A stretch of DNA of 64,000 nucleotides from Cordilura impudica (lineage: Eukaryota > Arthropoda > Insecta > Diptera > Scathophagidae), in contig OY821522.1 of assembly GCA_963682025.1 (NCBI GenBank), positions 23,945,030 to 24,009,029 on the forward strand. The letters run 5' to 3'. The position numbers were made by a program, and so were the translations under genes. Positions 47,751 to 59,356 of the stretch are shown piece by piece (positions within the stretch are counted from its first letter, which is position 1; each line of letters opens with the position of its first letter). The notes under the pieces were generated by a model. It saw only the letters and a program-made list of their open reading frames with translations. It was not told where the DNA came from and did not search any database.

Positions 47751-48571
47751 ATTACGGACGTATGTATACAACTAAATGATGGACATATGCTTTCAGTTCA
47801 GGATACCCATTAACAACTAGGGAGAATATACGTGAATGGCCCTTTCGCCATTCACGAAGAAAATCCCATGCGTACTCCTTCTGCCTAGCCCCGAAACTAA
47901 CTAATTTCATATCCGATAGCGTGTTTAACGACCTGCAAAGCGTTCATATATGGTTATTATATCATTTACGAGTTTTCTCTTATGCGTATCGTAGTCGTCC
48001 CATAGGTCCATTTCGGTCCTCACACTGTGATCTACCGTCACATTTATATATAAAAAGGAAATGCAAAAACAACCTACCCCTTTATTCATTCCTTTCTTCA
48101 AAATAAAACAAAAACATTAAACTATTAATACCCTACTACTATACATAATTAACTAACTAACTACTACCTAACTAAACCTATCACTCCCACCAGATTGCTC
48201 CCATCCCCATATAGAGCCGAGGATAGGAGCAATTTGGCTACCAATATTTACCAAACTGCTACTAAAAAACTAATCTACCCCACTCCTAAATAAGAAACCC
48301 ATATTCCCAAAAATAACCAAAACAATCAATGAAAATTAAACGCACATTTCGGCAAACTAAATATTCAAAAGAAATAAAACTGTAATCGACTACACAACAA
48401 AATAATTATTCTACAATTGATCCCATTATTCTAAAAACTAATTAACTCGAAAGCAAAAAAAACCTAAAACAAGTAACTACCTAACCTTGGTAAATAGTAA
48501 AAAAAAATAATTAATTAAAAAAAACTAACAATTCGGCCTAATGCCGGAACGATTTTTGGTCCGAAGACCGG

Positions 48572-48589
48572 CTGCGCCATTAATGTTAT
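48572..48589 (-). promoter_or_regulatory. Primer binding site of the coding-less element
   Basis: On the minus strand it is TGGCGCAGCCGGTCTTCG, four bases inside the right LTR. TGGCGCAG-type sites are used by 17.6/297-like Ty3 elements (tRNA-Ser primed). The tRNA here is not proven. Confidence 0.65.
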
Positions 48590-48593
48590 GCTC

Positions 48594-49424
48594 CTAAAGG
48601 AGCTGAAACTAAACAAACAAAAAAAAAACCCGGCTTTGCCTATTCTGTTTTAGCGCTGGCAAGCGCTGTCAATCGACGCCCAAACGGCGTCAATGTAGCT
48701 GTGGAAAAATAAAAAAAAATAAACAAAACCAGATTCCGTACCAAACAGTGCGGCCTCTAGTTTTCATTTTCTGCCTTATGCACTGTCTATACTTTATTTA
48801 TACAAAAATCTTAATATTAACTTATGAAAATTAAATTAATTGAAAAAAATAAACAAACATACAAAGAAACAAGGAAATAAAATATCAGCAATAATATAAT
48901 ATAAAAAAAAACAAACATTGACCATAACGCAATGCAGTTCATGGCCTACTTAAACTAACTTAACCAATAACAAAAAAAAAATACAAATAATAAATAAAAA
49001 TAACATAAACATAGCAGCGGCTTTTCAAGGCCACTACCTATATTAAATCATTTCGCTTGCAAGTGCTTGACAACGCACCCGGAACTTACTAAAAGAAAAA
49101 AGAAGTAATCAAAACTAAGTCAATGAATGCATTGTAATAACAACAACAAAATAAAAACAGAACGCTAAAAACAAAAACACAATTGAGTTACTCTAATTAC
49201 ACAAGCGTTCATAAAAGCCAAAAAACAAAAACGACTTAGCATATACAAATTAAATTAAAAACAAAACTAAAATCGTTACCCTCCACAACATTTAGTTAGG
49301 GCAAATATATGAAACCACGGTACATTGTCAAACACTTGAACATTATAGATTATATTATACTATTCATATTATGAATATTATGTTATATTATATTCTAATA
49401 TTATTATTATTATTATTACTATTA

Positions 49425-49461
<37 letters not shown>

Positions 49462-49577
49462 AATTATTATTTTTATACACGTTGTTATATTCTCTATATT
49501 AAATTTAAACGGATCTTATACTATTCTTGTACAATTGTAATCTACACCCTATACGTGTGAAACCATGTTTCACAACA
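48594..49577 (-). mobile_element. 5' LTR of the coding-less element (right copy)
   Basis: 984 bp. The start (TGTTATGCTCCTAAAGG) and end (ACGTGTGAAACCATGTTTCACAACA region) match the left LTR; about 49,000-49,390 is strongly different. The end holds the hairpin-forming GTGAAAC...GTTTCAC. Confidence 0.75.
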
Positions 49578-49752
49578 ATGCCGATCAGCAACCACGATGA
49601 CCAAAAAGCAAACACCGAAACGTGTTTTCTTTTATCCGAAATTATAGAAAAGACGAAATCGATCTTTCCTCGTTGCAGCGCGAATTACTAATTACTTTAT
49701 AGACCAAAAATCATCTGTTAAGCGGATCAACCCAAAGAATTTGTTGAAATAG

Positions 49753-51792
49753 TGATTATTTTGGTGATGACTGTACTAAACAGCACGTACAAGTCACATT
49801 AAAACGAAACGTTATTTACGTATTTTGCCATGTAAAATTTTTTGCAAAAATACTGTTTCGTCTGTATGTGATTTGTTTAAATGTTTGTTTTGTGTTTTCA
49901 GTACACTTTAATAAAACACTTGATGTTGGTTTTTCTTGTTACCAACTGCCTGTTTTATTGCTGTATGTCCATTCACTCAATCATAAACTTTGCAATCAGT
50001 CTGGTCAAACCACTTTTTGTTCTTGTATTGATTGCACGTACTCTCGTCGTCATACATGAGTGAGCGTGTTTTCAATGCTAGAGAGTATTATGAATGAGTG
50101 TGAATGGTCTCAAGGAACGGTTGCGAATTTTTTTTTTTTGAGACAGGGTTTTATCTTGAGATGAATGAATGAATGAAGATAGGTGGAATGTTAAGAAAAT
50201 AATTTTTGATTTGGGAGTCGAAATTTGAAAGTTAAAGAAAAAGGTTGAGGAAAAACCTTAAAATTAAACTAAAATGTAGTTTAATAAAATTAAAGTAAAT
50301 TAAAATGTAGTTTAATAAAATTAAAGTAAATAAAAATGTGGTTTAATAAAATTAAAGTAAATTAAAATTTTTAAGAAATTTAAAATAATATTTAAGAAAT
50401 GTAAAATTGAAAATATAATTTTAACTAATAAGTGACAAAACTAAAATAGTATAATAAAGTTTTATAATATATGGTGGTGTAAAAAAAAATGGAGTTGAAA
50501 TCTATGGCCAATTTTTTTCAATGGCATATTGCGAGACACAACCACGGCGTCTGGCGGCAGCAGCTTCATCTGTATCTCAACAACTACAACCATATGGCGG
50601 TAATGTTAACTTTATTATTAAAAAAAAAAAACTTTCTAAAAATAAAAGGAAAATTTGTCTATATATAAATTTAAATTAAAAAAAAAAAAAATATTTTTTA
50701 CTACATTAATAAAATTTTGAAATATTTTAACTAAAAATTTTTCCGCATTAATAAAATTTTCTATATATAAATTTAAACAAAAAAAAATATTTTTTTTCTA
50801 CATTAATAAATTTTCCTAGATATAAAAATTAGACTAAAAAAAAAATTTTTCGAAATTAAATATGTTCTAAATTACAAAGTTTTGCTAAAATTAAAATTTT
50901 GATGTAAAGAAAATGTTTCTAAAATTAAAATAAAAACTAAATTAAAATCCCCAAAATTTTTATATATTTAAAATTACTTGAAAATTTAAAATTATAGAAA
51001 TTTAAGAGAATTTACAAAATGGTACCATATTAAAAAAAAAAATTTTTTTTGTTAAAGCTAAAATTAAAACTAAATTTTATTAAAACAAAAAAAAAAAATA
51101 CATATATATTGATTTAAAATTACAATGACATTAAAAATTTCGAAAAAAAATACATTGAATTGAAAATTGCATTCAAACTTAAAATTTTTTTTTATAAAAT
51201 TATATTAAAATTTTTCTAAAATTAAAATTTTTCTAAAATTAACATTTTCCTAAAATTAAAATTTCCCTAAAACCAAATTGAGCTAAACTTAAAATTTTGT
51301 TGACATTAAATTTTTCTAAAATTTAAAATTAGAGCTAAAAATTTTCTAAATTTAGATTAAAACTAAATTAAAAAGTCTTTCAATATAAAATTAAACTTAG
51401 AAATTTTTTAAAAGTAAAATTTTGCAAAAACATAAAAAAATAAAATAAATTTTGCTAAATATAAATTAAAATTTAAATTTTGAACACCTTAAATATGAAT
51501 GTTAAATAAAGTTTGTTAAACCCAATGTAGAAAACCAAACCAAACCAAATTCTTATCATTACAGTGGGCAGAACACCTCGTCCCCAATCCCAAGGTAAGT
51601 ATGGCCATCCGTCCCTTTAGCGACCGTTTTTTTCAGTTTTTTAAAAATCGCACGTGAACATCTGTAGTGCGATTTCCCTGGGCCTGAGCAAGACCCCACC
51701 CATCCGCCGAGCTACGCCCCACGCCAGCACGTGCGACCAGCAAAGGCTCAGGGAAACGGAAGCGGAAATTCCACCAGTACCACACCCTTACA
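49753..51792. mobile_element. Probable solo LTR (2.04 kb) with ATAG target duplication
   Basis: The inserted segment starts TGATTATTTTGG and ends CCCTTACA, flanked by ATAG on both sides (49,749-49,752 and 51,793-51,796). The empty site can be read in INE-1-like copy A. TG...CA ends and a 4-bp duplication suggest a solo LTR, but no second copy is present to prove it. The interior is mostly AT-rich degenerate sequence (50,220-51,540). Two short GC-richer islands (about 50,525-50,605 and 51,565-51,780) look different from the rest; the second begins with an acceptor-like TTACAG and is followed by a donor-like GTAAGT. Confidence 0.55.
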
Positions 51793-51922
51793 ATAGTTTG
51801 GTATTAAGTTGAACAAATTGTTTACTTTTTCAAATATTTTGTATACATTTATTATCAATACTCAAACCGAGGTGGAAGGTATTAAAGATTCGGCACAGCC
51901 GAATTTAACACTCTTGCTTGTT

Positions 51923-52499
51923 TTTAGTTCAATTTATGAAACTTTTTTTAAATACTTTTATACTTTGAGTTAATTTTGATTAAATATACAAAATTAGGAA
52001 CGTGAAACTAAAATTCTTACAATTATTATTCCAAACATATTAGAGATTAATTAAGAAAGTTGTATATCTTTCAATATCATCTTTTTTCTTACTGAATACT
52101 CATATACAACGTATACAAATAATATTTCTTAAATGGTTTTTAGCAAGCTTATGAACAACAAAAACTTTATATTTAGTCTAATTTAAGTTTTTATTGTCAT
52201 TTTTCTATCCAATTATAAAAGTTTCCTACAATATATCTACAAAATTAATTAAATTTACTAAAATTTAAACATATTTCTATAATAATTATAATTTATTCAA
52301 ATATTGAAAACTTACTGTATTCTTATAGATTTTTTTTTCGTATTAACAAAATTCATATGAAGTTCTGTTGTATATGTAGTTTTTCTTTACACATATGAAA
52401 ATAAATCCATTTAGTTGCGATTATTTCGATAATTTTTATATCAAAAATTAAAAACCGAATTTTTAATACAAAAAAAATCTTACCTTTGGTTATATATAA
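51923..52499. other. AT-rich interval
   Basis: No gene, repeat or element end is recognised between the INE-1-like 3' end and the start of BEL/Pao similarity. Confidence 0.5.
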
Positions 52500-53860
52500 A
52501 ACAACTAAAGTTAGAGTTGTATTTAATGCATCACGTAAGACAAAATCCGGATTTTCCCTTAATGATGTTTTACACACCGGCCCAACACTTCAGCAAGACT
52601 GTAATTCTTAACTGGCGACAATATAAATATGTATTTAACTGCAATATACGAAAAATGTACCGCCAAATTTTGGTTCACCCAAAAGACAGACCCTTTCAAA
52701 GGATTTTATTTCAAGATTGTCCCAGCGGTCCATTTAAAGACTACCAGTTGAACACCTTAGCTTTTGGAGTCAACTGCGCCCCGTTTCTGGTAATCAGAAC
52801 ACTTCTAGAGCTAGCAACCGATTCAGCATCTTAATTTCCAAAGGCATCATCAATTTTACGGTCCGAAATATATGTTGATGATATCTTATCCGACGGTCAT
52901 ACCCTAGAAGATTCCCTTAAAGCTCAATCCGAGTTAATTTCCACGCTTAAATCAGCAGGATTCCCATTAAAGAAAATTACTGCTAACGACACCCAACTTT
53001 TGTCTCATCTTCCCCAGGAAGATCTTTACGATTCTAATTTACTTCGATTTTACGACTGTAGCTACACAAAAACATTAAGATTGAAATGGAATGCCTTCAC
53101 TGATTCCTTCAGCTATGCATTCAATCCCACTTCTCAAAGTTCATCAGTCAGTAAAAGATCAATTTTATCGGCTGTCGCCAAATTGTTTTACCCCGCGGGT
53201 TGGATAACGCCCGTCATCATCAGAGCAAAAATGCTTATGCAGCAATTATGGTTAGAGGGCCTGGACTGGGATGAAAATGTTAGTTCAGATTCCCTCTTAA
53301 AATGGAATAATCTACTCTCTGATCTGTCTCAGATTGAATCAATCAGTATCCCAAGATGGCTTCAATATAACCCTAAAGACATTATACAAATACACGGCTT
53401 TTCAGACGCCTCTAAAGCAGCATATTGCGCGGCAGTCTATATTCGATGTCAAGAACCAGACTCCAAAACCTTTTCTAATTTACTTGTAGCTAAGAGTAAA
53501 GTTGCCCCTTTGCAAACAATTTGTTTGCCAAGATTGGAACTCAATGGAGCTGTACTACTCGCTAATTTAGTACAATATGTTATCACATCTCTCAAATTCT
53601 GTGAATCTGAAGTCATATTGTGGACGGACTCATCCACTGTGTTAGGTTGGTTGTCCAAACCACCTTCTACCTGGGAAACTTTTGTTGCAAATCGAACATC
53701 TCAAATTCACCGCTTATTGCCAAAGGCATTATGGCGTCTTGTCCAAACTCATGACACTCCCGCCGATCTTGGCACTCGTGGATGCCGGCCGCAAGATCTC
53801 AGCACTAACCCTTTATGGTGGCACGGTCCAATGTGGCTACTAAACTCTCAATCCGAATGA
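52500..53860 (+). pseudogene. pol: BEL/Pao reverse transcriptase and RNase H, 5'-truncated
   Basis: Similarity starts abruptly at about 52,510 with TTKVRVVFNASRKTKSGFSL, the segment that precedes the RT palm. After a frameshift near 52,600 the frame reads IRKMYRQILVHPKD and FKDYQLNTLAFGV, meets a TAA at 52,832-52,834, and then goes on in the same frame with the catalytic EIYVDDILSDG (about 52,868). The RT thumb and RNase H follow (IHGFSDASKAAYCAAVYI, LPRLELNGAVLLANL, VILWTDSSTVLGWL), ending at TGA 53,860. No protease, gag or LTR lies upstream. It belongs to a BEL/Pao family different from that at 10-19 kb. Confidence 0.8.
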
Positions 53861-53911
53861 CCATCACGAAACCCCTTAAGTCCACCAATTACACAGCATT
53901 CAATACAAGCA

Positions 53912-55330
53912 TTGCATGTTTCAACGCAGGAAAACGATTTGCTAGACAGATTTTCCTCATATCAAAAGGCGTTTCGAGTTTTGTGCTATATATATAGGTT
54001 CTGTAATCACAGTCTCTCTAAACTAGGGCCACATAATAAACAATCTAGCAAAGATCTGTCTCAGGAAGAAGTTAAATTTCTGAAAGCCAAACTAATAGTT
54101 CTTGCTCATAGCGAAGAATATCATTCCCTTGCAAACAATCAATCGATATATGAGAAAAGTCCATTAAAAACACTAAATCCATTTATCGATTCCAATAAGA
54201 TCATGCGTGTAAATGGTCGTTTAGCTCAATCATCTTTACCATATAATGAACGCTACCCAATGATTTTACCTGGTAACTCTCGGTTTTGTAAATTATATTT
54301 AACGCATTTGCACTCATTTTTGGCCCATGCCGAATGTAGTCAAATGTGTAGAATGGTTCAGACGGAATTTTATATTTCTCGGTTAAAGCTACGTGTTAAT
54401 AAGGTAATTCGCCAATGTAAAACCTGCACAATTTTTAAACATAAGCAATGCTCACAATTAATGGCTCCATTGCCTCCCGAAAGATGCAATCTCTCTTTGC
54501 CCTTCCAAACGACCGGTATACACTTTGCTGGTCCATTTGACCTCAAAACTTCTACATTACGAAACGCTCCTTACTCTAAAGGCTATGTTAGCGTTTTTGT
54601 CTGCTTCAGCCGTAGCCTTCCAAGCCGCATTTGCGCGATTTGTTGGGAGGCGCGGGCTTCTTCACAGGATCGTCTCGGATAAATGGCGCAATTTTCTCGG
54701 AGCAAGCAGGGAGCTCAATCGTGAATTTTTATGTTTCATAAAATCGGTCTCAACTGATATCTCACAGAAATACATAACTCATGGAGTGCAATGGAGTTTT
54801 ATACCTCCACATGCACCTCATATGGGTGGGCTTTGGAAGGCTGCCGTAAAAAGCTTCAAATATCATTTTAAAAGAATAGCTGGAGCGCATAAATATAACT
54901 TCGAAGAATTTACCACGGTTCTAGCTCGAATCGAAGGAGTTTTAAATACCCGTCCCATCTCGGCACTGTCGGAAGACCCCTCTGATTTACTGCGCCGACT
55001 CCGGGCCATTTTCTCAGGGGTGCACCGCTTATGGCTCTCCCTGAGCCATGTTGCGATAAAATTCCATTAGTCAACAGATGGGAAAAACTCAAGGCAATCC
55101 ACCATCAGTTTTCCATACGATGAAAAGAGGATTATCTAAAAAATCTCCACAAAAGATATAAGTGGAAAAACTCGAATCCCAATTTAAACGAATGGCGATT
55201 AGGGAGAATAGAAACTGTTCATACAGGCTCCGACGACAACGTACGGGTAGCAGATGTAAGAATCACTAATGGTATAATAACTAGACCTATAGTCAAACTC
55301 TGTTTTCTACCCTTTCTGACGGACGAACCT
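53912..55330 (+). pseudogene. pol: BEL/Pao integrase with altered catalytic residues
   Basis: The first frame (53,912-54,682) has the linker, the zinc-binding region (HLHSFLAHAECS ... CKTCTIFK) and the start of the core, TTGIHFAGPFD, in which the position of the first catalytic Asp (VD.AGP in relatives) is His. A frameshift near 54,600 leads to the second frame (to 55,070) with IVSDKWRNFLGA (second Asp kept) and GLWKAAVKSFK, where Lys stands for the catalytic Glu. A further shift at about 55,000 and a stop separate the C-terminal domain (WRLGRIETVHTGSDD-like reading, about 55,190-55,330). The enzyme cannot be functional. Confidence 0.75.
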
Positions 55331-55449
55331 TCATCTAATTAACTCATATGTTCTACAACCAAGACATTATATAGATATTCACCTATTTTCAATTGTAATT
55401 CATTTCTAACTCATCTATATATTGTCCCTTCTTATCTTTTGTACTCTAC

Positions 55450-55896
55450 AGCAGCCGAAATATACGTAGCCGTCTAGGCCGCCGGGATTCAGAAGTCTAC
55501 CTTTGTAAATTCTGCAAGCAATATCACCCGTTAAAATTTTGCCGCAAATTCCTGGCCATGACTGTTAAGAAGAGGGAGCAGGTGGCTGAAATCCACGGAT
55601 ACTGCGTAAATTGCCTCGCACGCAGCCATACGTTACGTGCTTGCAGTTCATTACAAACGTGCCATAAATGCCATATGTTACTTCACCCAAATGAACAACG
55701 AGAAAGTGCTCCAAGACAAAATAGTCCACCGCGACAAAATCGACAACGACACCGTCAACAACAAAGGAAGGCGAAGAAAAAACTACCGAAATCAACCGCT
55801 GAAAGATCAATACCAAATGCACAAATACTTTCCGAAGCCATACGCTCGCTAGCACAGGTGCTTTGTTGCTCAGCTCAACGGCCTAATAATGCATAA
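55450..55896 (+). CDS. Gag-like zinc-knuckle ORF downstream of BEL/Pao pol
   Basis: An open frame from an acceptor-like CTCTACAG (about 55,444-55,451) to TAA 55,894-55,896. It encodes RSRLGRRD, then Cys/His motifs in the order CKFCKQYHPLKFC, CVNCLARSHTLRAC, CHKCHMLLHP, followed by a Gln/Arg-rich basic stretch (NRQRHRQQQRKAKKK) and a short hydrophobic end (AIRSLAQVLCC). The knuckle spacing resembles gag-like nucleocapsid regions of dipteran BEL-type elements. The first Met in frame is 55,558, in the middle of the knuckle region, so the true start is upstream, perhaps in a spliced exon. It has no frame break. It may be a separate gag remnant or a domesticated gag-like gene. Confidence 0.45.
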   Translation, partial: SSRNIRSRLGRRDSEVYLCKFCKQYHPLKFCRKFLAMTVKKREQVAEIHGYCVNCLARSHTLRACSSLQTCHKCHMLLHPNEQRESAPRQNSPPRQNRQRHRQQQRKAKKKLPKSTAERSIPNAQILSEAIRSLAQVLCCSAQRPNNA

Positions 55897-56391
55897 AAAG
55901 AGGCCGGCATGTCTAAAACCAATATTTTAGCCACTATAAATTTAAGCACTACAAACTTAAAATAGTTTTTGAATTAAAAGAAACGTTTAATATCGATAAC
56001 TTTCAATGTAATCAATACCCTTTTTACAACTGAATTAATACTTTTCTTTTCCTACCATGTAAGTTTTCGAATAAGAAATGAAGCAAGAAGTTACGGTGGT
56101 AGAAATCACTTCACTTGATTTTCAACGCACCAACGGTGAGCATCTCCAGAACTCATTAAATTTAAATAAATTACAATTTCCCCTCAACTCAAACCCTAAA
56201 CTTCTTGAGATTTTATGCAATGTGTCAATCCATGACGATTGCAAATAAGTCTATGAAGAAAAGAAAAACCCCCTTAAAGAAATTCCAATTTTTCCCTATA
56301 CAGATTTCCAGGAGCGAAGTCCATCTCCAAATTTAAACCCAAAATTAACAACAGCGGTTTTACAAACAATTGTCCCACTCGCACCCAGAGT
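55897..56391. other. Interval without a recognisable gene
   Basis: Nothing coding is recognised. It lies between the knuckle ORF and the point where 412-like integrase similarity begins, and may include non-coding ends of either element. No repeats pair up to define an LTR. Confidence 0.4.
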
Positions 56392-59356
56392 TTACACAAT
56401 GGTTCCCATTGTTTCATGATGAAATACCGTAGAGGCTACTTTATCTATTTTCACAAGGTCACAAAGTTCCTGGAAAATATGGTTAACGTACTCGGTACCC
56501 ATATCGGTGTGTATTCTTCTCATTGGGCCGTATGTAAGTACAAAGTGTTCCATAATAGCTTTAGCTGCTACGTTTGCACTTTTAGTTGGTACAAGTATTG
56601 CAACCAAATATTTTGTAAGGTCACAAATGATGGTCACGGCATATTCATTGCCGTTATTTGACTTTGGTAATGGTCCAATCGTATCGATAAGGACAATTCC
56701 AAATGCTTTTGCCGATGTTGGCGTTAAAGTTAAAGGTTCTTTGCCCTTCAATCTAGACTTATTCTTTTGGCATTTATCACAGTTCCTGACATAGCGGGTT
56801 ATGTTTCGCGTCATGCCTTTCTAATGATATTTCAATCTGACTTTCTTTATCATTAGAGTGACTCCGAGATGTCGTCCACAAATGGGAATCGGAATCGGTC
56901 TCAATATTTATCAATTGTGGAGTGAGTACTATTCTCAAATGTTGCAAGATCTTATTTCCATTTACTATAAAATATTCCCTCCCTAGGGTTCTAAGCATAC
57001 TGTCATCCAGTGACAGTTGCAATGTTGTCAGACCTTTATTACCAGCTACTCTTTCAAGCTTTGGAAAAAGAAGACCTAAGTCAACGATTAGTAACTAAGT
57101 CACGCAACTTATATTCGGAAAGTTTATCCTTTCCTTTTTGGATAACAAATTTATCCTTTTTAAAATGCAAACGTGGGATTTTACTGTACTCTTGGGCATT
57201 AATTGCCTCATATACTCTCACATTTTCTAATTTATCTTGTGTGCCGGTTTTCCTGGTATTCACACTTTTCTTCTCTTTGTCAGATTTTAGTCTAGTTTTA
57301 ACCTTAATAATGTTATGTATTCCTATATTACGGATGTCTGTAAATTCAATCCTCGACACCGCATCGGCCGCGTGATTTTCTCCTCCCCTGATGTACTCTA
57401 CTAGGAAGTCATATTCTTCCAAATCTAGACATATGCGTTAATTTTGGTGATGGGTTTCTCATCGAGAACAGGTAGGTAAGTGGTCTGTGATCACTTCTTA
57501 TCAGGAATTTTTTACCGTACACATATGGTCTGAAATATTGTATCGCCCAATGAATAGCAGATGGTTCCTGCTCGATTGTCGATTTATTGCTTTCAACTTT
57601 AGTGAAAGATCTGGATGCGTACGCAATTGGTAATTGAATACCTTCATAATCTTGGCTCAAAACAGTCCTGCAAGCATGTTTGCTAGCATCCGTTGTTATG
57701 CAGAATTCTCGGTTAAAATCCGGATATTTTAGAATCATTGGATTCAATAATTGATTTTTGAGGTATTTAAAGGAATTTTCACATTCCTCTGTCCACTAAA
57801 GCAAAAGCAATATTTTTCCTAGACAATCTAGTCAGATGTCGAGATGATTCAGCAAAGTTTGGTATAAACCTTCTATAGTAATTGCAAAAAGCAACGAAGC
57901 GTTTAGCTTCATCATCGTTTTTCGGTGTTGCATAATTTTCAATTATCGAAAATTTGCTATCATCTGGCAAAATTCCTTTGTCGGTACATTTGTGTCCTAG
58001 AAATGTCACTTCACGACAGAAATATGAACACTTGTCCGAGTGTAAGTTGAGATTATATTTTCGGCACATGCCAATACCTCTTTTAAATTTTGTAACATAT
58101 GGTCAGAAGAACAACCAATTACGACTAGATCGTCCATGTAGAAGAAAGCTTGGGCTGGAGATAGCCCTGAACAAGCTAACGACATCATTCTTTGAAATGA
58201 ATTTGGTGCGATTTTTATACCATATGGTAATCTTTTGAATCTATATGAACCTTTTTCAGTAGAAAAAGATGTAATGTCCCTAGATTCTTCTTCTAATTCT
58301 ATTTGGTGAAATCATGATACCAAATCTAAACATGAAAAAAATTTCGCTCTACCTAGTTGATCTTATATATCATCTATGCGCGGAAGGGGAAACTTATCCG
58401 CTCTAAGTTTCTTATTTATTCCTCTGTAATCAACGACTAGTCTCCATCGTTTTTGTGTTGTGCCGGGTAGCGATTTTTCGGTACCAATAAAATAGGGCTA
58501 TTATATTCTGACATTGATTGCTCGACTATTTCATCATTTATGAACTTGTCACTTGGCTATTTACCTCTTCTTTATGAGAGTGTGGTATTCTATAATTTTT
58601 TTATGTAGACGGTTGATTCATTCAGTCTGAGTTTTTGTTTATAAAAATTATTTGCACTGATTTTCTCAGACTCTAATGCGAAAATGTCTATATATTCAGA
58701 GCATAATTTCCTTAGTTTTCCATCGACAAATTCAGGAAAATTTTTAGACAATCTTTTCAATTTTTCTCCACTTTTTCGAGGGTCATTGCTCTGATGGACG
58801 AATTCGTAGTCATTAAGACTTTCTGTTATCAATTGAATATTGGGAATGATTAGATCATTGTCTGTTGTATTGACAATTTTAACCATAGGCCTTGATCCTA
58901 ATGTCACTGTATTCGCAACATAAACACCTTCCTGTAGCATTTGATGGGGAACTAACATCTCTTTTTCATTGAACTGTTTATTGATCAATCTAATCACTTC
59001 CGATCTTTCTGGAAGGGATATGGAATTTGCATCAGGTGCTCATCAATGCTATTGATAAGTGATGTGGAAAATTATCGGGTCTTAGGATAATTAAATCTTT
59101 ATCACCCTGAAAATCTAAATTGCAACTATATTTTCTGATAAAATCCCAACCTATAATTCCATCGCACGGAATTGGGAAGTCATCCTCGACAACATAAAAT
59201 TCATGTCCGACTTTACCTATGGTGTTTATTATTCCTTGGCCTATTCCACTAATATTCGTCCTTTGACTTTCATCTATTTATTCGTTAAGAACTTGTCCGA
59301 TTTTAATTACAGATATATCGGCACCTGTGCCTACCAAAAATGTGGGGCTGCTCCCA
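56392..59356 (-). pseudogene. pol: 412/mdg1-like Ty3 pol, many breaks
   Basis: From right to left: protease with FLVGTGADISVIK (about 59,350-59,310), where the catalytic DTG reads GTG; the pre-RT region ending FYKQKLRLNESTVYIK (58,997-58,590); RT with PAQAFFYMDDLVVIG (58,188-58,006) and FVAFCNYYRRFIPNF (58,069-57,779); RNase H (FCITTDASKHACRTVLS, IRSDHRPLTYLF, 57,747-57,409); a linker (GGENHAADAVSRIEF, 57,422-57,081); and integrase with CDKCQKNKSR and FGIVLIDTIGPLPKS, IHTDMGTEYVN, HHETMG (56,814-56,392). At least six frame changes or stops separate these. The integrase is cut off just before its catalytic Glu region. Motif style is closest to 412/mdg1. Confidence 0.8.

Larger units (their letters stand above)
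43263..49577 (-). mobile_element. 6.3-kb LTR retroelement without gag or pol (LARD-like)
   Basis: Two direct repeats (43,263-44,228 and 48,594-49,577) start TGTTATGCTCCTAAAGG and end GTTTCACAACA on the plus strand. They are flanked by the 4-bp duplication ATGC (43,259-43,262 and 49,578-49,581), and the empty site can be read in INE-1-like copy A. Polarity is minus: a tRNA primer site TGGCGCAGCCGGTCTTCG lies inside the right repeat (complement of 48,572-48,589) and a polypurine tract AAAGGGGGAGGAA lies inside the left one (complement of 44,229-44,241). The 4365-bp interior has no retroviral protein on either strand, only small frames in simple repeats. It must use enzymes from another Ty3-type element. 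Confidence 0.8.
40623..51922 (+). mobile_element. INE-1/DINE-1-like element, copy B, split by two later insertions
   Basis: The 5' end has ATACCCTCCACC (40,625-40,636), paired in a hairpin with GAGGGTAT (about 40,647-40,654), and the usual TAGCAATGTCCGTCTG block (about 40,752-40,767). The 3' end has GGTGGAAGGTAT (51,871-51,882), hairpin GATTCGGC-ACA-GCCGAATT, then ACACTCTTGCTTGTT. The interior matches copy A (6504-9175). Two insertions with target duplications split it: 43,263-49,577 and 49,753-51,792. Removing them gives an element of roughly 2.9 kb. No protein is recognisable in its own sequence, so it is non-autonomous. Confidence 0.7.

Noticed and set aside
46543..47813. Several 66-100-codon frames on both strands in the coding-less LTR element
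   Set aside because: None is kept between the two copies of the internal repeat in the same frame, and none resembles gag or pol.
49868..50063. Cys-rich 60-codon frames in the probable solo LTR
   Set aside because: Two overlapping frames are open and neither has recognisable domains or context.
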